DNA from: Prosopocoilus inquinatus | Lineage: Eukaryota; Arthropoda; Insecta; Coleoptera; Lucanidae | Length of the DNA: 64,000 nt | Assembly: GCA_036172665.1 (NCBI GenBank) | Contig: CM069872.1 | Span: 25,114,001-25,178,000, forward strand | Direction of reading: 5' to 3' | Shown here: one piece after another, positions 21,867-30,995 of the stretch | Layout: every line of letters starts with the position of its first letter | Numbering within the stretch: the stretch's first letter is position 1 | Notes under the pieces: model-generated | Told to the model about the DNA's origin: nothing | What the model saw: only the letters and a program-made list of their open reading frames with translations | Databases searched by the model: none | Made by a program: the position numbers and the translations under genes

Positions 21867-23100
21867 AGCATTATTGTCTCTAAAATTCAGGTAAATCGAT
21901 TAATAAATAAAGATTCTAAAAGGGTGAGCACATGGCGTGTGACACCCGATATATACAAAATTAACCTTCAATTCAAAAACTTCAGACAAAAATATCTTAT
22001 ATTTAAAAGTTTCTCGGGCCGCGCGTTGCCGAATGCTGGTTTAGATCTTGTTTACAAGAAACATAAACTTTTTGTTTCGGAAAGCAAGAGAGATCTTGCG
22101 ATGTAACCACTGCTGCGTGGCGCCCTTTCCGATAACAACTTTTGAATCTTCCCCCGCCGTCTCCACTGGGCACAGTTACGTAATTCTGCTCAACATCAAT
22201 GTCCTCGAGATTCCGACTGACACGGTTCCGGGCATACGGTAAGTTACGGATTGTCGCCGGGCCTCTTCCACGGTCTTGGGTCCAAACAGCGCTGTGTGTT
22301 TCCTTGTTGTCACAAGATGTTATATTTAAAAACGTGGCAACAACTCATCATCCACCGAGTTTCGTATTTATCTGGCAACATTGTATGCCGTTGCTTCTCC
22401 GCATTATCTGACCAAATATGGTTACGAGCAATTTCATTGGTTATCGAGGCATTAAAGCCGTATGTGACCTTTCAGCTGATTGGCTGGTATTCTTAGCTTC
22501 GCAATGCGTTTCGCCATTACTTGACACACATTGTTCTGCTTTCGTTGGCTAAAGGTGTGTTATGTTGATGTTGTGAATTTAACGAAGCTCTTGCTCGAAT
22601 TTAGGAGAAGAGCTTATCGACGGTATTTTAAAGCCTCATCCGAAGCCTGAGCTGTTTGTAAACTCAGGTAAATTGAGCGAAATGCATGTGGCCATTTTGG
22701 ACGCTAACGGCTTTCTTTCTTTTCTTTGTTTGGCTTTCAGTTTTACTTTCAGTTTCAGTGTCACTTTCAGTCTCAATTGCAGTTGCATCTGCAGTTCTAA
22801 TATCGTTTTATACTTTTCTGCTTTAAGTACGATTCTACCCCCTTGACAGATTAATCGTTTTATCCATACGAATTGAGTTTTCACCTATTATCATTTTACA
22901 ACATTAGTATAAACCAAAAGCTGTTTCTCGGCTAAAACTAGAATGGCTATACATCCAACATTGCGCTGAATCGTCCGGAAATGTAAGCAACGAACCCGCA
23001 AACATGTTTGACCAGCAGTTATCCAGCATTCGGCAAAACATTGCTGTTCAGTATTATTATATATTCAAGAAGTTAGAAACAATTTATTGCTGTATCTTAC
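21867..23100. other. Intronic stretch without a recognised gene
   Basis: No credible reading frame. A run of CTTTCAGTTT-like imperfect repeats at about 22730-22800 is the only pattern I see. Confidence 0.5.
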
Positions 23101-23598
23101 CTTATGTATTAACAGATAAAATAGCGACATCTTACTATCGCTTTTTGACCTGACATTGCAGTAGGATAGACAAATTGAAGCGGGATTTGCTCCTAATAAG
23201 TCCCCCATGCAAGGCGGCCATGCTTGCTGTCAAAGCATAATGAAAGTTTTTAGAAAAATTTTGTGCAAATTGTTTTTGATTGCAGTGAAAACTTCGAGCA
23301 GCCTCTGTTTCAGCCCTGCTTGGGGCTTCTTCGGCAGAGACGTAGCTCGATATTCCCACTGCAGACCAAAAACGACTTGCCCAATATATTCGCAATTGCG
23401 ATGTAAGAATGATGAACAGATAAAAGAGCGACATCTTACTATCGCTTCTTGACCTGACATTGCAGTAGGATAGACAAATTGAAGTGGGATTTGCTCCTAA
23501 TAAGCCCCCCATGCAAGGCGGCCATGCTTGCTGTCAAAGCATAATGAAAGTTTTTAGAAAAATTTTGTGCAAATCGTTTTTGATTGCAGTGAAAACCT

Positions 23599-23661
23599 CG
23601 AGCAGTCTCTGGACAGCTGTTTCAGCCCTGCTTGGGGCTTCTTCAGCAGAGACGTAGCTCG
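23599..23661 (-). ncRNA. Type I hammerhead ribozyme, R2 minus unit
   Basis: Full stem I, core CTGAAGA, stem II and ACAGCTGT stem III with C at the cleavage site. The neighbouring minus unit at 23294-23348 lacks the stem III and cleavage bases and should be dead. Confidence 0.8.
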
Positions 23662-24000
23662 ACATTCCCACTGCAGACCAAAAACGACTTGCCCAATTTA
23701 TTCGCAATTGCGATGTAAGAATGATGAACAGATAAAATAGCGACATCTTACTATCGCTTTTTGACCTGACATTGCAATAGGATAGACAAATTGAAGCGGG
23801 ATTTGCTCCTAATAAAATTTTCCTAAAAACGCCTTGCATGGGGGACTTATTAGAAGCAAATCCCGCTTCAATTTGTCTATCCTACTGCAATGTCAGGTCA
23901 AAAAGCGATAGTAAGATGTCGCTACTTTATCTGTTCATCATTCTTACATCGCAATTGCGAATAAATTGGGCAAGTCGTTTTTGGTCTGCAGTGGGAATGT

Positions 24001-24063
24001 CGAGCTACATCTCTGCTGAAGAAGCCCCAAGCAGGGCTGAAACAGTTGTCCAGAGGCTGCTCG
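24001..24063 (+). ncRNA. Type I hammerhead ribozyme, R2 plus unit
   Basis: Same fold as R1; stem III reads ACAGTTGT (a G-U in the palindrome). Confidence 0.75.
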
Positions 24064-24784
24064 AGGTTTTCACTGCAATCAAAAACGATTTGCACAAGAT
24101 TTTTCTAAAAACTTATGTATTAAGAAAAATTACATGTGGCGCAGCTTTCTACAACTTTTTAAAAGATAACGAAAAAGTTCTTGTGAATGAACAAACTCTA
24201 GAAGCTTTTTGGCATTTATTAAGAAAAATTAGGATAGATACAACACTGTCGTTATTTTCTTAAGTTTCTAAATAACTACTAACTAGAGAACTCATATTCT
24301 ATTTCACCCTTCAGTGTGCATGTTCGCGTAATGCATTTATTTGTCGAAAAATCTGGTCGCCCTTTCTGAAATAAATTTGACAGTGATTTGGGCTGCCGAT
24401 GCCGAATGTAAATGAAATGAAATGGCATGTCGTTGCTAAGCACCGGTTCGGAGAATTTCGTCGCCGGCAAATTTGTCTGGCTGGGCCCGGTCTGAAGCCT
24501 GTCGGAAACGATACGGGCGTTCTTTGACTGTGTCGGTCCGGATACGGTGCTATTTCGGTCTAATGGGGAACTCGTTTAACCTAATATTTTACCTGGAAAG
24601 CTTCTAATATAGTTACGTAAGCTTTTTGGTTACTTTTCGGTTTATTATGTCATATTTGCACCGTTAACGTCTAGATTTATTGTAAAATTATTCCTTGTTT
24701 ATTATAAACTTATTCTTGTCGTTAATAAAATAGAAATTAAAATGATAGGCGTTATATTTGCGTCTGATTTCCATAAAATATTCA

Positions 24785-24992
24785 TAATTGAAGTTTGTTC
24801 TTGTCCGATGAAAATAGTAAGTAGAAAGTTTTTTTTTAATCTCAAACCGGACAGAAAAATGAAGGGAAACACACTCAACGTTTCGCTATAGATTTATAGC
24901 TTCGTCAGGAGCTATAAATCTATAGCGAAACGTTGAGTGTGTTTCCCTTCATTTTTCTGTCCGGTTTGAGATTAAAAAAAAACTTTCTACTT
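24785..24992. mobile_element. Small fold-back element with hammerhead-like core
   Basis: A 12-bp TSD ATAAAATATTCA flanks it (24773-24784 and 24993-25004). The interior is a near-perfect hairpin with arms of about 80 bp around 24908 (arms contain CCGGACAGAAAAATGAAGGG and its inverse). Confidence 0.8.
24870..24912 (-). ncRNA. Hammerhead-like core in the small fold-back
   Basis: Minus strand: CTGACGA, stem II GCTATA/TATAGC, GAA, short palindrome ACGT, then T at the cleavage position and GAG to pair with CTC. Stem I is weak, so activity is doubtful. Confidence 0.45.
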
Positions 24993-25276
24993 ATAAAATA
25001 TTCAGTTTGTCATTTTTAACAATCCGCTTATTCAAGGTCAAATAGCCACTGTCAAGTGACAAAACCATACGATGGCAGTACCTGTGTCCTTAGACAGAGA
25101 TCGAGTGCCTTTACGGAGAGCGAATTTCGGCTGAACTCATAAACTATCGTTTCGTTGTACGTGTGGCTTAAGTAGCAGTAATTATAATGTAAGTTTTACT
25201 GTTTACGCTTATTGTATCTACTGATCTTGTTGTACAAAATTTTGTTGCTAATCGTTTTTAATTGCAATGAAAACCT

Positions 25277-25339
25277 CGAGCAGTCTCTTTACAGCTGTTT
25301 CAGCCCTGTTTGGGGCTTCATCAGCAGAGACGTAGCTCG
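25277..25339 (-). ncRNA. Type I hammerhead ribozyme, R3 minus arm
   Basis: Canonical core CTGATGA with stem II AGCCC/GGGCT and loop CAAACA; stem III ACAGCTGT followed by A. Stem I GTCTCTG pairs imperfectly with AAGAGAC on this arm. Confidence 0.75.
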
Positions 25340-25599
25340 ACGTTCTCACTGCAAACCAAAAACGACTTGTCCAATTTATTCGCAATTGCGATGTAATAGT
25401 GATGAACAGATAAAACAGCGACATCTTAGGATCGCTTTTTGACCTGATATTGCAGGAGGGTAGACTTAGAAGCAAATCCGCTTCAGTTTGTCTACCCTAC
25501 TGCAATGTCAGGTCAAAAAGCGATCGTAGGATGTCGCTGTTTTATCTGTTCAATTGCGAATAAATTGGACAAGTCGTTTTTGGTTTGCAGTGAGAATGT

Positions 25600-25662
25600 C
25601 GAGCTACGTCTCTGCTGATGAAGCCCCAAACAGGGCTGAAACAGCTGTACAGAGGCTGCTCG
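25600..25662 (+). ncRNA. Type I hammerhead ribozyme, R3 plus arm
   Basis: Best-preserved core in the window: CTGATGA, AGCCC/GGGCT, GAA, ACAGCTGT, A; stem I CGAGC..GTCTCTG / CAGAGGC.GCTCG. Confidence 0.85.
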
Positions 25663-25677
25663 AAGTTTTTCGAAATG

Positions 25678-27155
25678 ACTACAAAGGGCATATTTAACTA
25701 AGCATTTCACTGTAGTATCTATGTAATTAAACAAAAATTAATTATTGTTAATTTAACAGAAAATAAAATGAACCTAAGCAATGTCTTTTTCTACTTCAGA
25801 AGGCATGTGATTTAGTATTTTAAACATTTAAATGAATGTATTAATATTAAAATTCTAATAACCTTCTCTTGTAGACCGACGATATGCTATATTTCGAGAT
25901 TAAAAAAACTTTGTACTTCTAATTTGCCATTTAGTTCATGAGAGTTGCCGCTAGAGGCATAAGTTCTGAACAGATCGTTGCCGGCATGGCCTGCTACATT
26001 AGCATACATTGACGTGTATCTCCAATTCGATTTTTAGAAATATAACGTAGGGATGTTGTATCATTTACGTTAAACATAACGTGCTGTTATCAATGACATC
26101 ATATAATAGGAATTTGAATGTAAACTCGGTCGGTAACGTCACGTTATATTTAACGAAAGGGGTGATTTACTTAAACTTTTTAAGTACGAAAGCAGTAACG
26201 ATCTAATAATTCACAAAAACGTCTTCGTGGCGTCCGAATTTTAATAAATAATTAATATTAAGTTATTAGTTCATGAAATTGCACACATAAATCAAACTGT
26301 AGAAGTAAGTACAATAACATTTTTGTAGCTTTTGAGTACAGGCAGGTGTGCGTTAATGAACGGACCAGTTTTGTCAAATTTATTCCAGAATTGGAACACA
26401 TTTCTTTCATTTATTTCTATAAAATAAGTGCCAAATACATTTTTATATTGGAATGAAACTAAAATCTACAAATTATTTGCGTTATTAGACAATCGCTGCT
26501 TTTGTAATAGATTCGCAATCTTTTATAATTTTAAGGAACTTTTCCACTAACAAACTTTACGATTTTGAAAAGCTGTATTTAATATTTTAATTTGAAATAC
26601 CTAAAGTGAATAGTTTGGATGTCTGTGTACGTATTTTGTTAGTTTTGGACTAGTTATCAGAAGATTATAAGACGCTAAATTATTGAAGCCTAATGATGGG
26701 ATTAATGAAATTTTGATACAAGAATAACTTTTACCTTTCTATGTTAAACAAGCTTTCCTCATTTTTAGGTTTTAAATTAATTATCGAATAACAAAAGGTG
26801 TTTTCGTAAATTCAACCGTGTTGGTCAGGTCAGGTTTTACAGGTTAATGTATTATTTCGAACCGGGCGAGGTCAGATCGGAACATTTACGAACGCAAAAT
26901 GCAGAAATATTTATTGGTTTGACAGAACCTCTTACGTATTACTATAAATTGAGTCGTTCTTAGCACGTTATGAATGAAAAAACTGGAGAAAACTAAAAGA
27001 AAAATTGCTGCGGCTACGTTTCCAATTAATAAGTTATGTATTTAATTACACTTATATCTGGTGACATTGTTCTTATTTACCTTCAACGTTTTGTTTTATT
27101 AAATTTCGTTACTATTGGAGCACTAACAATATCCTCAGTTGTGCAAATACCTAGA
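25678..27155. other. Intronic stretch without a recognised gene
   Basis: AT-rich; no credible frame. A small palindromic motif lies near 26060-26160. The 18-mer GTTTTCGTAAATTCAACC at 26800-26817 recurs inverted at 37154-37171, outside the piggyBac relic. Confidence 0.5.
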
Positions 27156-27195
27156 TTAACCCTAGAACAATAACCATTCGTAAAAATTACGAATG
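27156..27195 (+). mobile_element. piggyBac left terminus with TTAA target
   Basis: TTAA (27156-27159) followed by CCCTAGAACAATAACC and the subterminal palindrome CATTCGTAA..TTACGAATG. This is the standard 5' end of piggyBac elements. No matching right terminus was found; the 3' end of the element appears deleted. Confidence 0.85.
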
Positions 27196-27429
27196 CAAAT
27201 AAATTTTTTCAAGATATGACAACAATGTATTATTCTGAGATATCTCGCTCCTCCCGTATCTTCATCAGTCAGTCTAGCGAGCACTTCAGACATGTTGTAA
27301 TCGTCTACATATTTGTATACGCATTGCTTCGTATTTTTTACGAAAGGTTAGTAATTACGTAAATTTTTAGCGAACCTGTTTCTTTTTACATTTTTTAGAT
27401 TACAGGTAAATTTATTACAGAACGGCCCG

Positions 27430-28516
27430 AAAATGGGAAGACATAAGACCCTTCACTCATAGAGAATTAGAATTGGAGGTACAGAACATACTCGCAGGTG
27501 AATTCGGTGATGAAAACCAAGAATGCAACGAAGAAGATTCCAGCGACTCAAAGGTTGAAGACAATTTGGAGAATAATTTTAGCCCGTCTGGATCAGAGAT
27601 CAGACTTTTCCGATATAGGAAGTACCGATTCTGAACGAAATAGTCCTCGGAAGAAGAAAAGATTTAGGAAAAATTCTTCTCTTTGCGCACCTAGAAATTC
27701 TCCTACAATGTAAACCAAGGCTGTGCTTTATCCCGGATATCGGCGGATATCCCGGACATCGACAACCAAGAAGAACGACAGCAAACTGAAACTGATATTC
27801 AACATTTTAATGAGATAGATAATGAACAAAGAGAGTTAAACAATTTCGAGGAAACTGAAGAACAAGAAAACTCAGATATTCTTTTAGAGTCTGAGCAACA
27901 AGAAGTCAATTTGCCTCCCGGTTTGAAAGGAAAGAACGTTGGTGTACAGTTTCCAACATACGGAAATATATTTCAAAACGAAATATTCTGCATATTGTTC
28001 AAGGGCCTTCCAAACAAGCAAAAGATGCTAAAACACCATTAGATGCGTTATGATGTCTGGTGATTCTATGTTTGAAAAAATTGTGTTGCACACCAATGCT
28101 CAAATAAGAATAAAATCGGAAAATTTCAAAGTTGCTAAATCTACTAATTCTTCTACTACCAAGGATGAAATAAATGCTCTTGTTGGAATTTTGATATTTG
28201 CAGGTGCACAGAAAGACAACCACCTACACAGCAGAGATATGCTTGACTCCAAATTGTCCGGTTCTGTTTACAGAGCAATAATGAGTTGTGAAAGATTTGA
28301 TTTTCTTTTATGGAATTTGAGATTTGATGATAAAAATACGCGAGGTGAGCGAAGAATTCTAGATAAATTTGCCCCCATACGAGAAGTATAGGATGAATTT
28401 ATTTTCAACTGCAACGTGTCGTATAAGCCTGGTAGTTAATAACCATTGATGAACAATTATTGGCATTTCGAGGCAGGTGCCCTTTCAGGATGTATATCCC
28501 GAATAAACCCGCCAAA
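27430..28516 (+). pseudogene. piggyBac-like transposase, N-terminal part
   Basis: An acidic N-terminal region (ILAGEFGDENQECNEEDSSD) is followed after frame changes by the clear DDE_Tnp_1_7 block from 28050: ALVGILIFAGAQKDNHLHSR, MLDSKLSGSVYRAIMSCERF, LLWNLRFDDKNTR, LDKFAPIREV. A stop at 28391 and another shortly after lie before TIDEQLLAFRGRC...MYIPNKPA. The frame is then broken at 28516 by a hAT element and resumes at 36373. piggyBac enzymes excise at TTAA without a footprint; this copy is dead. Confidence 0.85.
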
Positions 28517-28828
28517 CATAGGCGCCGGATTTTGCAAATATTGTCGGGTGCAATTTTTGTCGATAGTTCAGTTTATAACATGTATAATACATATAATTTG
28601 TTCACAAATGAAAAGACAACTACCGGTGTTTCCTTATGAAAAATACAACTGGCAACGGCTTCCTTGTTAGAAACTCGATAACAGGTGCTTTCTTTTGCAT
28701 AAAAGTTTGAATCTGTTTTCGACTAGTTTTAATCTGGATTCTGTAGCAACAAACAAACAAAGCTTTGAATTATCGATATGAAAGTTTGCCTACAAATAAC
28801 TGCAATTCAATCAAAACGAAATATAAAA

Positions 28829-28832
28829 ATAC
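28829..28832. repeat. 4-bp TSD of the Gypsy element (left)
   Basis: ATAC here and at 35391-35394. Confidence 0.9.
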
Positions 28833-29159
28833 TGTTACGTTTCTAGGGTTTAAAGATTATTTATTTAAACGAATAAAACACTCGATAAAAACTTAACCGT
28901 AATTTAATAAAGCTTAAAAACTAATTTATTTGTAACAATTTATTTTCACACTAAAATCTAACTTCGACGATCGCTGTTCGAATTCGACTGACTCGTGAGT
29001 CAACTCCGGGCGATTTTATATCATTTGCTGCCGTCTGGAATCCTCCAGGCTGGAGAAGTCTAGTCTGTTCGATGTAGGCCCCGGTGGCGTGACGGCCGAT
29101 GACACATAACAGCGAACCGACTTCTTGACGCCTTGAGCTAAGCCGGGTGGTACGCCACA
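28833..29159 (-). repeat. Gypsy 3' LTR
   Basis: TGTGGCGTACC ... CGTAACA on the minus strand. The pol frame runs through the polypurine tract and ends inside this LTR at 29018-29016. Confidence 0.95.
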
Positions 29160-29372
29160 CTGCCCCCTTCTTAAAAACGTTTCGTCTCGAAATGTTCCTG
29201 GTGATAGTCTTGAAGGAGGGTGTCGGAATCTACATGCTGGCCCATTCTTGCAACTTCCCGTCTGGAAGAAGTAACAGTCTACGGTTTTGCTGTTGCTGAC
29301 TGTTGCCTGTGGGTGGTGGCTGCAGACTAGGACTTCAATTCCCGTTCTGTGGAAGATGACTTCCAGCATGCT
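29016..29372 (-). CDS. Gypsy pol C-terminus: end of macrodomain and CCCH zinc finger
   Basis: Directly in frame after the TGA at 29375-29373. It reads SMLEVIFHRTGIEVLVCSHH, the last helix and strand of a TARG1-type macrodomain. Residues 32-50 of the open part (29276-29220) then give CYFFQTGSCKNGPACRFRH, a C-x7-C-x5-C-x3-H zinc finger of the type that binds RNA in many eukaryotic proteins. The chain crosses into the 3' LTR. No other function is visible. The TGA looks like a single mutation in an otherwise clean frame. Confidence 0.85.
   Translation of the reverse strand, partial: SMLEVIFHRTGIEVLVCSHHPQATVSNSKTVDCYFFQTGSCKNGPACRFRHPPSRLSPGTFRDETFLRRGQCGVPPGLAQGVKKSVRCYVSSAVTPPGPTSNRLDFSSLEDSRRQQMI
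29160..29172 (-). promoter_or_regulatory. Gypsy polypurine tract
   Basis: AAGAAGGGGGCAG on the minus strand abuts the 3' LTR, the expected plus-strand primer. Confidence 0.85.
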
Positions 29373-30983
29373 TCAAATTACTCTCCAGTCTAGTCCGTCC
29401 AATCCGCAGCCCAATTTGGGGATGGCTAACTTCATCTGATGGTTCTCTATTAGCTGTCTCCTCAGGCTATATAGCGCTCTCCACATACTTTGATAGTCAG
29501 GTTTACCGCTTGATGTCTTCTTAGTGACTAAATAATGCACGTGGCGCCTCCGATCTGCCGTCGAATCAATGATCTGCAAGCTCTTGCCTACCACGGGATG
29601 CTGTCTTCGTAGCTCCTCGATTTGGCCAAATTTCTTGCTAAACACCTGAGCGTTTCCTTTGGACATTTTCAGGTCTTCTGCTACGCAGTGGGCCAGACTG
29701 TACTCCAGTGGCACTTTAAAGAGATCTTGTTGCTTCTCCGTGGTCACTCCAAACCGTGCCTTGCTTCCTTCGGCGTGATGAGACATGAAGGTTTCGAAGT
29801 TCACTTCGGAAACTTGCGCCCTTTGTACTGTTCCTTCATCTGCTTCTCCATGGTAAGGGGCTATCCGGTTGAAGTGGATTAATTTGGGTTTGCCATGGGG
29901 GACCTTCTTGATGCGGTAAACGACGTCGTTGATCCGTTTCATCACTTTGTAAGGACCTTCCCAAGAGGTCTGCAGTTTTGGGGACAGGCCTCGACGTCTT
30001 TGGGGGTTATAAAGCCAGACCAGTGCTCCAGGTTGGTATCCCCCGTGTTGAGCGTTGATGTCATAGTGTTCCTTCATCCGATCGCTGGCCATCTGTATAT
30101 TGTGACGCACTTGGTTGTGGATGTCGTCCATTTTCCTGCGTAATTTGCTCACGTAATCTTCGTCGGCAGAGACTTCGCCAGGCTTCACACCAAACTTCAG
30201 GTCGCAGGGCAGTCTCGGCTCTCGCCCGAATACCACTTTCGCCGGAGTCTCCCCTGTTGTCTCATGAACGGACGAGCGGTATGCCATTAGGAACAGGGGA
30301 ATGTACGTGTCCCAGTCCCTCTGATGATCGGAAACGACCTTGGACAAATGTCGGTTGATGGTTCTGTTGAACCTTTCCACCATTCCGTCTGACTGTGGGT
30401 GGAGTGCAGTTGTTCTAGTTTTTCGTACGCCGAGCAGAGTACACACGTTCTTGAACAAGGCCGATTCAAAGTTCCTTCCTTGGTCTGAATGCAGTTCCAT
30501 AGGTGCACCATACCGACTGATCCATTCCCTGACAAGAACTTCCGCAATAGTGACTGCCTCTTGGTTAGGTAGGGCGTAAGCTTCAACCCACTTACTAAAG
30601 TAGTCCATTACCACGACGATGTACTTGTTTCCACCATTCGTTTCTGGAAACGGGCCGGCTACATCGATGGCAACTCTCTCAAAAGGACTTCCAACGTTGT
30701 ACTGTCTCATGGGGGCCTTACCCCGCCTGTGAGGACCGTTACTGGCTGCGCAGACTGCACACTTTCTGCACCAATCCTTCACGTCTTCCTTGCAGTTCAC
30801 CCAGTAAAATCTTTCGCGCACCTTCTCCATAGTCTTCTTAACTCCCAGATGCCCTCCCGAAGTTCCATCGTGAAGTTCCCTCAGAACTTCTGGCACCCTA
30901 TTCTTGGGGATTAGTAACTGTGTCTTCTGTTCCATGCCTTCCTGATTCTCTATGCTTCGTCTCAGAAGACCACGATCCAACAC
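29373..30983 (-). CDS. Gypsy integrase fused to a TARG1/OARD1-like macrodomain
   Basis: In frame with gag-pol after one TAG. Integrase: zinc-binding H-H-C-C (H38, H45, C75, C78), catalytic D107, D167 and E203 with 35 residues between the last two, then a chromodomain-like or GPY/F-type end (WEGPYKVMKR) to about residue 378. A linker of about 35 residues follows. From residue 416 the chain reads QQDLFKVPLEYSLAHCVAED, KGNAQVFSKKFG, VHYLVTKKTSSGKPDYQSM and IPKLGCGLDGLDW. This is the fold signature of the OARD1/TARG1 macrodomain, which removes ADP-ribose from glutamate. The two residues known to act in human TARG1 (Lys84, Asp125) correspond to K488 and D529, both present. A TGA ends the frame about 25 codons before the domain ends. 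Possible role: reversing host ADP-ribosylation, by inference only. Confidence 0.9.
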   Translation of the reverse strand: MLDRGLLRRSIENQEGMEQKTQLLIPKNRVPEVLRELHDGTSGGHLGVKKTMEKVRERFYWVNCKEDVKDWCRKCAVCAASNGPHRRGKAPMRQYNVGSPFERVAIDVAGPFPETNGGNKYIVVVMDYFSKWVEAYALPNQEAVTIAEVLVREWISRYGAPMELHSDQGRNFESALFKNVCTLLGVRKTRTTALHPQSDGMVERFNRTINRHLSKVVSDHQRDWDTYIPLFLMAYRSSVHETTGETPAKVVFGREPRLPCDLKFGVKPGEVSADEDYVSKLRRKMDDIHNQVRHNIQMASDRMKEHYDINAQHGGYQPGALVWLYNPQRRRGLSPKLQTSWEGPYKVMKRINDVVYRIKKVPHGKPKLIHFNRIAPYHGEADEGTVQRAQVSEVNFETFMSHHAEGSKARFGVTTEKQQDLFKVPLEYSLAHCVAEDLKMSKGNAQVFSKKFGQIEELRRQHPVVGKSLQIIDSTADRRRHVHYLVTKKTSSGKPDYQSMWRALYSLRRQLIENHQMKLAIPKLGCGLDGLDWRVI

Positions 30984-30995
30984 TATGCAGTCCCA

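Larger units (their letters stand above)
23113..24111. mobile_element. Hammerhead repeat element (retrozyme-like), locus R2
   Basis: Flanked by the 12-bp TSD CTTATGTATTAA (23101-23112 and 24112-24123). More than two units run on the minus strand (23113-23825), then meet a plus-strand unit (23834-24111) head to head. Termini match those of R1 when inverted: CAGATAAAATAGCGAC at one end and ATTTTTCTAAAAA at the other. Confidence 0.85.
24640..25125 (-). repeat. Interspersed repeat X, copy 1
   Basis: Shares CGTTAACGTCTAGATTTATTG, CAAGGTCAAATA..CACTGTCAAGTG and GTGTCCTTAGACAGAGATCG with copies at 37254, 37980 and 39052. It is interrupted by a fold-back at 24785-24992. Nature of the family unknown. 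Confidence 0.7.
25228..25677. mobile_element. Hammerhead repeat element (retrozyme-like), locus R3
   Basis: A minus arm (25228-25470) and a plus arm (25471-25677) form a near-perfect inverted repeat of over 200 bp per arm. It is a diverged subfamily (AGGATCGC, ACAGCGAC). No TSD was seen; the right end lacks the usual terminus. Confidence 0.75.

Noticed and set aside
22636..22884. 82-codon minus-strand frame with LQLRLKVTLKLKVKLK
   Set aside because: Encoded by CTTTCAGTTT-like simple repeats.
24124..24263. Plus-strand frame after R2 (FYNFLKDNEKVLVNEQTLEAFW)
   Set aside because: Looks protein-like but short, and no continuation is visible before the R2 insertion.
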